DNA of 64,000 nucleotides from Pomphorhynchus laevis (Eukaryota > Acanthocephala > Palaeacanthocephala > Echinorhynchida > Pomphorhynchidae), in NCBI GenBank assembly GCA_012934845.2, contig WNNJ02001228.1, positions 1 to 64,000 on the forward strand, read 5' to 3'. Of this stretch, positions 37,680 to 47,344 are shown in pieces. The notes beneath the pieces are model-generated. The model was not told where the DNA came from, searched no databases, and worked only from the letters and a program-made list of their open reading frames with translations. The translations under genes and the position numbers were made by a program. Numbering within the stretch: the stretch's first letter is position 1; each line of letters starts with the position of its first letter.

Positions 37680-37887
37680 ATGTATTTGTATTACTTTAAA
37701 TTGCATTTGGAAGTTGTTTAAGAAATCCTTATTTGGAAGTCCAGAAAATTCTAAATGCACCATCGCATTATACATTTGTAAATTATATGTTGATATACTG
37801 ACTAAAAGTGTGTGAGATCTCTGACTGAAATACCCGGGGTTGTTATAAACATCCCGGTTGTCTACAATCAGCACGGTTCTCGAAGCA
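37680..37887 (-). CDS. Possible internal exon of an unrecognised gene
   Basis: A 69-residue open stretch on the minus strand is bounded by an acceptor-like GAACGGTTAG before 37887 and a good donor, CAT/GTAAGA, after 37680. It reads ASRTVLIVDNRDVYNNPGYF, continues as SQRSHTLLVSISTYNL, and ends near FKVIQIH. It enters with one extra base and leaves in phase 0. The base composition of its first half is higher in GC than its surroundings. I do not recognise the protein family and no neighbouring exon was found, so it may be a lone exon of a longer gene, a gene relic, or chance. Confidence 0.3.
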
Positions 37888-37941
37888 CTAACCGTTCAAG
37901 CCATACAATTTTGGTGAAAAAGTCATTACTGGTAAAACATT

Positions 37942-38058
37942 TTTAAATAGTTGATAATGATCCATTATTGATAAATAATTATTGAAGCTGGATCAAAGAA
38001 AAGAGGAATTATTTTTCATATTTCGCTAACTTCTCTTAGCATCTTCAGAAAATTACAA
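37942..38058. repeat. Fold-back MITE, partial copy
   Basis: Carries the outer flank TTTAAATAGTTGATAATGAT and one inner arm (AGCTGGATCAAAGAAAAGAG to TTAGCATCTTCAG) of the family at 36.55-37.05 kb. The second arm is missing. Confidence 0.7.
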
Positions 38059-38421
38059 AGTAATTACCAAATTATAAAACATTTATATCTAGTGACTTCT
38101 TAGAAAATTCCGTTTTAAGCTTAAAATAGAAAATAAAAACACATCATAAATATAAAATACTGAAAAAATGTATAACATCAATGTACATTTAAAATAGAAA
38201 CCATTAATTAAGTCTGCTATGGAACTTGTAAATTAAATCAATCTATCAAACATATCAGTTCATCTACACAGCACATGCGTATATGCATTCGTTACTACTA
38301 AAGTTTGAGGGTAACATAAGTTATTTCTAAAGGGAGAATTAACAGCACATGTAAATATCGAATAAAGAATGTTGCAAGCAAATGTTATGAAATATATTAC
38401 TTACCTTTCCTTGTAATTAGG

Positions 38422-38500
38422 CTGCTCGAAACTGTGTTCACTAAAGTCTGCAAGCACGCTTGGTTGCTACACTAGTGACCAGGAGGAGGATACAGTCAAT
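38422..38500 (+). promoter_or_regulatory. Probable 5' leader of the EF-hand gene
   Basis: CCTTTCCTTGTAATTAG at about 38405-38421 looks like a splice acceptor. The sequence after it is GC-richer and runs without an ATG to the start codon at 38501. A 5'-UTR exon joined to an upstream leader is therefore likely. This is inferred only from sequence. Confidence 0.35.
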
Positions 38501-39244
38501 ATGCCCCCCTCTGCATTGATGTTGTCTATAAAATCACCACAGCAATCATCAACAGTAAAACATTATCAGAATGACACTAGAAAATCGCTAGTTACTACTG
38601 TATCTTCAAACATCGTCACTACCACAAATATCTCAGAGCTGCCTCAACAGCGAACGGAATTCGGCAAGGAGTATGTAATGGCCGACAGTTCGAATAATTC
38701 GTTAGTAGCAGCCAGCATTCTAGAGACAATGTCAGATGCATGTAGTCACATGCAAGCGATGCTGGTGACCACGAAGTCGACGAAATGTAGTTCATTCCCG
38801 ATTGATTACAAAGAAGCTTTCAGTGTATTTGACAAAAACAACGATGGTAACATATCTGCTGGTGAATTGCATAAAGTCATGAGGGCACTGGGCATAAAGA
38901 AATCCAAAAAGCAGGTAAAAGAGCTCGTAAAAAAACTTGATAAAAACAGAAACGGAGTAATTGATTATGATGAATTCATCAACTTTTTGGGCGAACACTT
39001 CAATGAACAGACGCCTATGACACCAAGTGATGACGTAGATACTTTTTTGTCACGTATGTTCAGTGCATTTGATTTAAATGGCGATGGATATATCAATATA
39101 GGAGAACTACGTAAGGTGATGAGACAGGTAAACTTGCAGGTTACAAATGATGATCTCAAAGAAATGATATTAGTCGCCGATAAAGATGGAAATGGAAAAA
39201 TCGACTTTGCTGAATTTAAGCAAATGCTTATTATACCCCCCTAA
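38501..39244 (+). CDS. Calmodulin-like EF-hand protein with Ser/Thr-rich N-terminal extension
   Basis: An uninterrupted 247-codon frame. Four canonical EF-hand loops lie at residues 111-122 (DKNNDGNISAGE), 147-158 (DKNRNGVIDYDE), 191-202 (DLNGDGYINIGE) and 227-238 (DKDGNGKIDFAE). Each has Asp at position 1, Gly at 6, Ile at 8 and Glu at 12, so all four should bind calcium. The two EF pairs are joined by a calmodulin-like linker (about 162-180). The first 95 residues are Ser/Thr- and Gln-rich and show no domain, no signal peptide and no membrane segment. The protein is probably a cytosolic calcium sensor. The core is calmodulin-sized but clearly diverged from true calmodulin. The first ATG is chosen; an alternative Met60 start would still keep all EF-hands. 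The coding part has no introns, which fits either a single-exon gene or an old retrocopy kept under selection. Confidence 0.88.
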   Translation: MPPSALMLSIKSPQQSSTVKHYQNDTRKSLVTTVSSNIVTTTNISELPQQRTEFGKEYVMADSSNNSLVAASILETMSDACSHMQAMLVTTKSTKCSSFPIDYKEAFSVFDKNNDGNISAGELHKVMRALGIKKSKKQVKELVKKLDKNRNGVIDYDEFINFLGEHFNEQTPMTPSDDVDTFLSRMFSAFDLNGDGYINIGELRKVMRQVNLQVTNDDLKEMILVADKDGNGKIDFAEFKQMLIIPP

Positions 39245-39256
39245 TTCAAAACTTAA

Positions 39257-39262
39257 AATAAA
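39257..39262 (+). terminator. Polyadenylation signal of the EF-hand gene
   Basis: AATAAA 13 bases after the stop codon's last base. Close, but plausible in a compact 3' UTR; further AATAAA-like words follow at about 39275. Confidence 0.4.
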
Positions 39263-39845
39263 ACAATTGGAGCGTAAAAATAAAAGTTTCGAATATATGG
39301 AAACATTTTCTAATGGTTTAGTTTGGTGGATTTTTGATCACCTGCAGTTGTTTTTCTTGAACGTAAGCTGCAAGACACTGTTCAAACAAATTTGTTTTCG
39401 TATTTTTACATGAAGCAACTTTCTTCTTTTCAGTTACACTGTAAAACACAACTACAACAGTTTGATTTTCCAAAAGTCATTTGTTCTATTGTTCAAAGTT
39501 TTGTTAACCTTCGTTATCACTTGACATCATATATTTTAATACGGAATTAAGTGAATTAGAAATTGTGATATTCACTTAACTTGAGCTACATGCTTTGTAC
39601 TATAACTTAAAAAACTAAAAGGCAACTGAAAGTAGAAACGTAGCACCAGATCAAGCATTTTATATATTTTATATACCTTACTTGATGTACTTTATATACT
39701 TTATGTACTTTCACGATGTCGATATCTCGTTTTATAAGTATTAAAATTAAGAAATTTATTATAAAATTGAAATATCTTTAAAGGTCCCTCTGAATCAATG
39801 CAATCTATTAATTATATTAATATTATATAATATTAATATCAAATC

Positions 39846-40075
39846 AGCTAACTGAGTCTACGTATTTGATATAATTATAAAATAAACAAAACATAATAAT
39901 GCTAAATCAAAATTTAATAATTTAATAATTAAATAAATAATTATTATAAGATTTTATATAATTTATATCAAGATAAATTATAAACTGAAATTAAAAATAA
40001 AAATCAATTTTTATGAATTGACTAATAGATAACAAACTATGTATCAGAATATATATATCAGAATAAGTATGGTTA
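39846..40075 (+). repeat. Short AT-rich dispersed repeat, tandem trio copy 1
   Basis: Begins with the full family head AGCTAACTGAGTCTACGTA. Its body includes AAGATTTTATATAATTTATA and ATCAATTTTTATGAATTGAC, and the tail is AACTATGTATCAGAAT. No coding capacity and no inverted ends are visible. Confidence 0.7.
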
Positions 40076-40136
40076 ATAAGTATGAAAGTTAAAACTCAAA
40101 AAAGGTTGAAAAAATATTATAATTTAAATATTAAAT

Positions 40137-40350
40137 AAGCTAACTGAGTCTAAGTATTTTATATTGCAAATTATAAATAATGCAAAATAAAAGTTAAATA
40201 GTTAAATAATAAAAAATTAATTAATAATAAATAATTGTTATAAGATTTTATATAATTTATATCAAGATGAATTATAAACTGAAATTAAAAATAAAAATCA
40301 ATTTTTATGAATTGAGTAATAGATTACAAACTATGTATCAGAATAAGGAT
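40137..40350 (+). repeat. Short AT-rich dispersed repeat, tandem trio copy 2
   Basis: Same orientation and the same head, body and tail as the previous copy. It ends TCAGAATAAGGATTAGAGGT, which gives the complete 3' end of the family. Confidence 0.7.
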
Positions 40351-40401
40351 TAGAGGTAATCAGGAGGAACTGCTATGCTAACAGGTTTCGGCCCCCGATC
40401 A

Positions 40402-40566
40402 GATAAATGAGTCAACGTATTTTATACTATAAATTAAAATTAATTATAAATACAATCAATATTCATATAACGATAAAATTTATTATTAAAATTTAAAATA
40501 AAAGCCATTTTTATGAATTGACTAATAAATAACAGACTTTGTATCAGAATAAGGATTAGAGGTCAT
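40402..40566 (+). repeat. Short AT-rich dispersed repeat, tandem trio copy 3
   Basis: A shorter, more diverged member (head GATAAATGAGTCAACGTATT) with the same ending TATCAGAATAAGGATTAGAGGT. Between copies 2 and 3 lies a GC-richer 50-bp piece (about 40352-40400) found nowhere else in the window. Confidence 0.6.
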
Positions 40567-40809
40567 TATAATATATAAATATATATTTATATAATATAAT
40601 AATATTAATATCAATTTTCCATTGATACATCCGATGTATTCATTAATCGTTCACGGCGTATAAACATCGAGAAGCAACAAGAAAATGTTAATCACGAATT
40701 TTCAACTATTTCAATAGTCCTTTTCAAATGATACAATTAATAACAAAGAAAAGAAAAACTAAAAACTAATGTATATATGCAATGAAAACGGAAGAAACAC
40801 GCAGTGAAT

Positions 40810-41622
40810 CTATCGGTTTTGCAATGTGCTTGTGGGGATAGCTAATTTCCAGTTATCTTTATTACCATCCATCGAGTTAGCACAGTTCTGGATGTGAATA
40901 CTTTCTTTTATCAGACGTCTTGGTAGGTTGTCCTCCTTTTCTAAGACCTTAGCTGCGGCAAAGTCTGGTTCATGATTATGGATCAACCAATGATTCACCA
41001 ATGCTGAAGAATTATCTCCCCTTTTAAAATTATATTTATGCTGTTTTATTCTGGTGTTTAAACCCTGCTTTGTCTGTCCAAAATATTTGGCTGGGCAATT
41101 CAAACACGGTATCTCGTAAGTTACATTATTAGGTTCATATTTAGGTTTGCTCTTGAAATAACCAGATAGAGTAGCATTCCTCACATGATATAAGGACATA
41201 TTTGCTGGTAGATTCTTTCTTAAGAAATTAGAACAACCATCACTTACAAATATCGTGGGTATAAATACTCGTTTCTCTTTTGAGATAGCTTCCAAAGAGT
41301 TATTTCCCATCACTTTACTCCTAAGACAACGGTTGATAGCTTCGTGTATAGCCCATGTAGGAAACTCTCTAGATTTCAACACTTTTGTAATTCGCTGGAA
41401 TTGGTTATACCTAGCTGTTGGTGTCGAGCATATGTTAACCACCCGATCATAGAGCGCTTTCGCTGCCATTATTTTGTAGTTAGAAAATACATGAGTATTC
41501 CAACTTGTTGGACACCAGGGTATATTAGATTTCCTATATACGTCCGTCGTAAGTATATTGTTAGTCTTCCTAATCAACACGTCCAAGAAAGATATTCCAC
41601 CGTTTATATTTTCCCTTACCAC
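40810..41622 (-). CDS. Inverted partial copy of the Penelope-like RT/GIY-YIG ORF (C-terminal 270 residues)
   Basis: A 270-codon minus-strand frame identical to residues 306-575 of the plus-strand ORF. It covers the end of the RT domain and the complete GIY-YIG nuclease but lacks the YVDD catalytic core, so it can have no reverse-transcriptase activity. The frame opens where the arm begins, with no start-codon context of its own. Confidence 0.85.
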   Translation of the reverse strand: MVRENINGGISFLDVLIRKTNNILTTDVYRKSNIPWCPTSWNTHVFSNYKIMAAKALYDRVVNICSTPTARYNQFQRITKVLKSREFPTWAIHEAINRCLRSKVMGNNSLEAISKEKRVFIPTIFVSDGCSNFLRKNLPANMSLYHVRNATLSGYFKSKPKYEPNNVTYEIPCLNCPAKYFGQTKQGLNTRIKQHKYNFKRGDNSSALVNHWLIHNHEPDFAAAKVLEKEDNLPRRLIKESIHIQNCANSMDGNKDNWKLAIPTSTLQNR

Positions 41623-41639
41623 ACTCCATTCAGTATGAT

Positions 41640-43367
41640 ATGATGGCGCGCATGCATTCGAGACAAAATCCCCACAATCTTTCTACAAAGCAGAAAAACG
41701 CTTTACGACATCTCGGGGCTGACCAAACAATCAGAATTTGTAGAGCTGATAAAGGACAGGCTATAGTCGTAGTAGATACGATCGATTATGTCAAACATGG
41801 GCTGGATTTGATATCATCGGATAGGTTTACAAGACTATTGAGTGACGATACATCCAAACGTGAACGACAATTTAACTCTACATTGTCCTTGTTACAAAAA
41901 TCGGGAAAGATTTCGAAAGTATGGTATGATAAGGTGAGGTCATCCCATGCACAGGCAGGCTTCCTATATCTGTTACCGAAAATCCATAAGCCTACTCTGC
42001 AATTCCGCCCGGTAATTGCCTCATACAAAAGTTTCTCTCACTCACTGGCCAAGGAAATAAACAGACTACTTCGCCTATATAGAGAACCCGCTCCTTCGTA
42101 TATAAGGGATGGGCCTGCATTTGCTAAAGAAATATTGCAGTACAGTGGCCAAACAAATTTTTTCATGACTGCGGACGTGAAGTCATTGTTTACGAATGTC
42201 CCACTTGAAACAACAATACTACTAGCATCTAAGTTGTTGGCTACGAAGTGTGACAACCCAAAATTATCAACAACAGAGTGGGAACAATTATTAAAATGGT
42301 GTACTAGAAAGAACATCTTCTCATTCGAAGGACAACCTTATGAACAGAGTAACGGTGTTGCTATGGGCTCTCCATTGGGACCGATACTGGCGGACATCTA
42401 TATGACGTATTGGGAGGAAGATGTATATTCTTTTATCCCTAACCTAATTAAATGGTTAAGATATGTTGATGATGTATTTTGCATATTGTCTGTTGATCCA
42501 GGTTCGAAAATAATCGAGTCATTGAATAGCAGAGACCAGGCAATACAGTGGAGTGTGGTAAGGGAAAATATAAACGGTGGAATATCTTTCTTGGACGTGT
42601 TGATTAGGAAGACTAACAATATACTTACGACGGACGTATATAGGAAATCTAATATACCCTGGTGTCCAACAAGTTGGAATACTCATGTATTTTCTAACTA
42701 CAAAATAATGGCAGCGAAAGCGCTCTATGATCGGGTGGTTAACATATGCTCGACACCAACAGCTAGGTATAACCAATTCCAGCGAATTACAAAAGTGTTG
42801 AAATCTAGAGAGTTTCCTACATGGGCTATACACGAAGCTATCAACCGTTGTCTTAGGAGTAAAGTGATGGGAAATAACTCTTTGGAAGCTATCTCAAAAG
42901 AGAAACGAGTATTTATACCCACGATATTTGTAAGTGATGGTTGTTCTAATTTCTTAAGAAAGAATCTACCAGCAAATATGTCCTTATATCATGTGAGGAA
43001 TGCTACTCTATCTGGTTATTTCAAGAGCAAACCTAAATATGAACCTAATAATGTAACTTACGAGATACCATGTTTGAATTGCCCAGCCAAATATTTTGGA
43101 CAGACAAAGCAAGGTTTAAACACCAGAATAAAACAGCATAAATATAATTTTAAAAGGGGAGATAATTCTTCAGCATTGGTGAATCATTGGTTGATCCATA
43201 ATCATGAACCAGACTTTGCCGCAGCTAAGGTCTTAGAAAAGGAGGACAACCTACCAAGACGTCTGATAAAAGAAAGTATTCACATCCAGAACTGTGCTAA
43301 CTCGATGGATGGTAATAAAGATAACTGGAAATTAGCTATCCCCACAAGCACATTGCAAAACCGATAG
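41640..43367 (+). CDS. Penelope-like reverse transcriptase with GIY-YIG endonuclease
   Basis: A 575-codon open frame. N-terminal motif: NPHNLSTKQKNALRHL at 10-25 and RADKGQAIVVVD at 35-46. Reverse transcriptase: AGFLYLLPKIHKP at 106-118, FFMTADVKSLFTNVP at 174-188, GVAMGSPLGPILADIY at 239-254, WLRYVDDVF at 272-280 (YVDD catalytic box) and GGISFLDVLIRK at 313-324. A GIY-YIG nuclease occupies about 473-560, with VTYEIPCLNCPAKYFGQTKQ and basic residues after it. Penelope elements use these two activities to nick DNA and reverse-transcribe their RNA at the site, and the RT is related to telomerase. Known family proteins are usually longer at the N-terminus, so this copy is 5'-shortened; the start shown is simply the first in-frame ATG after the junction. 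The frame is whole over its length. Confidence 0.85.
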   Translation: MMARMHSRQNPHNLSTKQKNALRHLGADQTIRICRADKGQAIVVVDTIDYVKHGLDLISSDRFTRLLSDDTSKRERQFNSTLSLLQKSGKISKVWYDKVRSSHAQAGFLYLLPKIHKPTLQFRPVIASYKSFSHSLAKEINRLLRLYREPAPSYIRDGPAFAKEILQYSGQTNFFMTADVKSLFTNVPLETTILLASKLLATKCDNPKLSTTEWEQLLKWCTRKNIFSFEGQPYEQSNGVAMGSPLGPILADIYMTYWEEDVYSFIPNLIKWLRYVDDVFCILSVDPGSKIIESLNSRDQAIQWSVVRENINGGISFLDVLIRKTNNILTTDVYRKSNIPWCPTSWNTHVFSNYKIMAAKALYDRVVNICSTPTARYNQFQRITKVLKSREFPTWAIHEAINRCLRSKVMGNNSLEAISKEKRVFIPTIFVSDGCSNFLRKNLPANMSLYHVRNATLSGYFKSKPKYEPNNVTYEIPCLNCPAKYFGQTKQGLNTRIKQHKYNFKRGDNSSALVNHWLIHNHEPDFAAAKVLEKEDNLPRRLIKESIHIQNCANSMDGNKDNWKLAIPTSTLQNR

Positions 43368-43535
43368 ATTCACTGCGTGTTTCTTCCGTTTTCATTGCAT
43401 ATATACATTAGTTTTTAGTTTTTCTTTTCTTTGTTACTAATTGTATCACTTGAAAAGGACTATTGAAATAGTTGAAAATTCGTGATTAACATTTTCTTGT
43501 TGCTTCTCGATGTTTATACGCCGTGAACGATTAAT

Positions 43536-45855
43536 ATCAATATATTAATATCATATCAATCAATATATTAATTTGATTAATATATTATTAATCAAATCAA
43601 TATAAAAGGATTTTCTGCAATATTATTTCTGTAATATTGCAGAAATAATATCTCGCTTTCTTTTCCTAATTGCATAGCATATAATTTATTAATTTAATTC
43701 TCATTTTTATTAAAATTGCATTTTGCATTATTTTGATATAACCTGATATAATGATAATCTGATAGTCATATTAGGATAATCTAGAAATTTGATATCAAAT
43801 TTGGTTAATAAATTCGTTATTGGATTATGGATCCGACCAACGCATTGACGAATATTGATACTTTAATTGAAAATGTTCAAATGACTCAGTAAATTGTTAG
43901 AAAATTGAAAGCTTATGGAAATAAAATCAATTTCCGAAATATAAGTTTATCAAACAGATTCAGACAAACTGAAATTCAATTACAAAATTAATAAATTAAA
44001 ATATTAATTCAATCAAAATTAAATAAATTTGATCAATTTCTTGCTGTTTCATTAATTGAATTATTACTTAAGGCATTAAGAAGATATATAGTATGATATT
44101 TATGATCAGAAGACGAATTAACTTCATTCAAAGTAATATAAAATTAAAGGATCTTATACATCAAAAAACTTTTGACCAAAATAAAAAACGGTATCAGTTC
44201 TATTTGCCTAGATAAAGAAATTAATTGTTCAGGTTCATTAATTTCCATATTTTTTCATACCATACATTCAGACGTCATACTGCGTCATTCTTAGGTCGTT
44301 ACTCTTTCGGTCGTTACTGTGACCTTGCCATGCTCTCAAATAACGTAAATATGATAAGTTACATCATACTTTCAGGTCATTACTTGATGTTTTATGCATT
44401 TAGGCGATAATTCACGAATCGATAGGTAATCCTTGTGGATTTGCTTGTCTTCGACAATCAGACTTGCGTGGGCACAGTTGGACTCTGTATAAACGTTCAC
44501 ATGGTCGGTTGGATAGATCGTCGTGGTAATCTCACAGAATTTTTAATATTTGGAATTCGTTGCCAGAGGAAATTGTTGCTCAATTTCAAAATTGTTGCTC
44601 AATTTTACCAGAGGAAATTGTTGTCAATTCATAAAAATGACGTTTATTTTAAATTTTAATTTTTTATTTTAACTTGATATAAATTATAGAAAATCTAAAA
44701 ACAATTATTAATTTTATTATTTAATTATTAAATTTTGATTTATGATTATTGTTTTGTTTAGTTTATAACTATATTAAATACGTAGACTCAGTTAGCTGAT
44801 TTAATCTCTCAAACTATAATATGTTCAAACGAAAAGTTCGTTATTGGATTATCAATCCGACCAACATATTGCAGTATCAATGGGAATAAGCTAATATTAT
44901 TATTAACTCTCTTTCTTCTCATCTGTATTTAATCAATAATTAATATCAATGGGTGGACAATCGATTATTTTATATTAAATTTCAAGGCAACATTTCGGTA
45001 TACGTAACCCTTCAGATCATATTAATTTTTTATATAACTCACATGACGTACGTTTATGATATTAGTATCATCTTTTACATGTATTGAGTGTATGGTATGA
45101 AAAAATAAAGGTCATGTGACGTTCAATCAAAATAATTAAACAATACAGAAGCGTAATTTTTAAAATGATAGTAACGTGTGCATAGATGTTAACAATGATG
45201 TTATGAGTTGTCAAAATTTATCGCCTAAATTCTAGTTCGTTGAGTTTATAAATAGTTGAACTGATTTGGATCATCTATTCATATCGAAGAAACCTTAACT
45301 TCACGTTAAAATCGAAGGTGAAGAACTTTGAGGGTATAAATTGATCTGTGTTGTAATAAGGTATAATTGATTTCCTTGCACCTTTATTAACTGATAAATA
45401 TTCTCAGGCATCCAAAAGAGCATTTTAGAATGCGCAAATGTATTTGCTTTTCAAATAAATGGGTAAAAGAGCGAGAAAAAATCTACTTCATGGGTTAGAA
45501 TCGTACAAGTTGTGATGGTATTTTAAAGTGGATAAATAAACTTACTTTCATACTACCAAATTTAGTTTCTTTCATAAGATCAGCCCTATTCTATGCAGCC
45601 GATAAACATCTTAATAAATATCGTGAGTAGTGGAATTAAAATGTATTTGGTGGGATATAAATGGTAACATATGGCTCTATCTACTAAATATATGGATCTA
45701 CTTACTATTTGTCTGTTGTAAAACAAACATTACTTTAATGTAAAATTAATCTTCAACATTTCGATGGTACATTTCGATAGTACTATTTCGTTATAAATAC
45801 AAAGAAACACATTTACACCTACATTACACAAAAAAACCAAAATAGCAAATATAAA
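43536..45855. other. AT-rich intergenic stretch with scattered repeats
   Basis: No coding exon is supported. TTATTGGATTATGGATCCGACCAACG (about 43815) recurs diverged near 44853. CATACCATACATTCA near 44260 recurs inverted near 45090 (TGAGTGTATGGTATG). One AT-rich repeat copy lies at 44626-44808. Confidence 0.5.
44626..44808 (-). repeat. Short AT-rich dispersed repeat, reverse copy
   Basis: Ends (in plus reading) with ATACGTAGACTCAGTTAGCTGATTTAAT, the inverted family head, and starts with the TTGTCAATTCATAAAAATGAC tail region. It is close to the copy at 6422-6634. Confidence 0.65.
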
Positions 45856-46061
45856 TAAGATATGTGACAGTTGGAATTATTTCAGCCGTCATCGCCGAAG
45901 GATACATTCATCTAAAAATTTATTTTTATAGCTTTACGAATTCTTTAAAATTTTTAAAAATCATAATATTTAAAATTAATTTAAAATTAAAATACTTGAT
46001 ATATATCATCAAAATTAATTTAAATTTCTACAATTTCGTCATAAATTGTATTAATATTATT

Positions 46062-46157
46062 TAAGAAGATAAATCGAAAATATGTTTTAAATTAAGGTCA
46101 TATTTAATTTATTTTTTAAATTAAAATCTTGAATCTATAAATATAAAATTTTTAATT
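46062..46157 (+). repeat. Direct repeat left of the orphan endonuclease fragment
   Basis: About 95 bp (from AAGAAGATAAATCGAAAATA to TATAAAATTTTTAATT) recur in the same orientation at about 46752-46850, directly after the endonuclease fragment. An outer pair (TGACAGTTGGAATTATTTCA at about 45866 and 47159) is also in direct orientation. Confidence 0.65.
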
Positions 46158-46640
46158 TCCGACATGCCCAAGTGAATGGAATAATAAAGGCAGCTTTATC
46201 AGCAGCGGGTTACCCCTGCTCCTTGGAGCCCTGTGGTATGTCCCGAACTGACGGTAAGAGACCAGATGGGGCCACCTTAGTACCATGGGACTGTGAACGT
46301 CTACTAGTATGGGGCCATACTTGCGTGAATACCATAGCTCCGTCTCACGTAGATTGTTCTGCAGCAGGTGCTGGAGCTCTGGCCACGGAAGCCGAACGCA
46401 GGAAACGGATCAAATATACATGTTTGGATCCTTCATATTGCTCTTCGTCCCAGTAGCTGTCGACTCAATCAGCGCCTTAGGATGTGAAGCCACCACCCTC
46501 TTTGAACTAATTGGGAAGCGACTGAGGCTAGCTACAAACGACGTTCAGGCAAAATCCCATTTCTTACAGCGCATAAGTGCTGCAATTCAGCGGGGGAATT
46601 CAGCATGCGTCAGGGAGAGTCTTATGCAATCTTGATTCCG
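46158..46640 (+). pseudogene. Orphan R2-like restriction-type endonuclease (REL) fragment of a non-LTR element
   Basis: The reading starts RHAQVNGIIKAALSAAGYPC and continues LEPCGMSRTDGKRPDGATLV. It shifts frame near 46430 and then reads LFVPVAVDSISALG and ISAAIQRGNSACVRESL, ending at 46635. From memory, the same pattern (R/H-N start, DGKRPDG-TLVPW, a WD-T-VDT block, IQRGN end) is the C-terminal tail of retroelement proteins in many invertebrates. I infer that it is a restriction-like nuclease domain of the R2 type, with RPD as the first active-site motif. The expected second acidic residue (WD) is WG here. Only this domain is present, and no RT precedes it. The bounds on both sides are the AT-rich direct repeats. 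Confidence 0.6.
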
Positions 46641-46751
46641 AAGCCCAATGATCCCCTACTTTTTATTAAACGTTATCTAAGTAATAATTTGGGGCCCATT
46701 TGCGGGCAACCCACTCAATTGTATCTCGAATATTGTAAGTTAAAAAAATTT

Positions 46752-46850
46752 AAGAAGATAAATCGAAAATATGTCTTAAATTAAAATCATATTTAATTTA
46801 TTTTTTAAATTAAAATCTTGAATCAATAAATATAAAATTTTTAAATTTTT
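46752..46850 (+). repeat. Direct repeat right of the orphan endonuclease fragment
   Basis: Same-orientation copy of 46062-46157 with few differences. The pair brackets 46158-46751. It may mark an insertion into a repeat, or the end repeats of a small composite element. Confidence 0.65.
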
Positions 46851-47344
46851 TAATTAAAGATTTACAAAATCTTTAATTTAATCTTTAATGTTAGATTAAA
46901 TTTGAATCTTGATTTCGAGCATATGAATATTGTTTATTTCATTTGGTTTAAAATATTAAAATATAAGATAAATTTAAATTATTTTACAAAACTATTTAAG
47001 TAAATTACTGTAAGAAATTAAAATAGAGTAAAAATTCAAAGATTCAAGAAGGGAAACATGAATAATCAGTATGCTGATGCCAAAAGAGCTCGTAGTTATC
47101 AAAAATTTAAAAATACAAAGCAACTTATCCACAAAATAAGAAATAGAAATATGATAGGTGACAGTTGGAATTATTTCAGTCTTCATCGTCAAGTGAATAT
47201 ATTCATCTAAAAATTTCCTTTTACAGCTTAAGTTCCTAGTAAATTTTTTTAAATTGAATTTTCTTTGCATATATGTATATTGTCTTCAATATATTTTCAC
47301 GGTATTGACCTCTCTATACAAAACTCGAATTAACTTGCTATTCA

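Larger units (their letters stand above)
40642..43535. mobile_element. Penelope-like element, two head-to-head copies with 987-bp inverted arms
   Basis: Bases 40642-41628 are the reverse complement of 42549-43535. Both arms are exactly 987 bp, and I noticed no difference between them. The left arm encodes, on the minus strand, the same C-terminal 270 residues as the right copy. Bases 41629-42548 belong only to the right-hand, longer copy. This is the classic head-to-head arrangement of Penelope-like elements, in which a shorter inverted copy lies upstream of a longer one. The outer ends are ATTAATCGTTCACGGCG and its complement. The arms' near-identity and the intact frame suggest a recent insertion. 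Hammerhead motifs, known from many Penelope-like elements, were looked for and not found. Confidence 0.88.

Noticed and set aside
42038-42922. Minus-strand ORFs across the Penelope-like element
   Set aside because: They are antisense shadows of the 575-codon RT/GIY-YIG frame.
43860-45850. Small plus-strand ORFs at 44225, 44435 and 45864
   Set aside because: Short, no domains, no splice context, and composition matches the AT-rich background.
46062-46850. Flanking direct repeats as LTRs
   Set aside because: The repeats are under 100 bp and AT-rich, lack LTR features, and enclose only a nuclease fragment with no capsid or integrase sequence.
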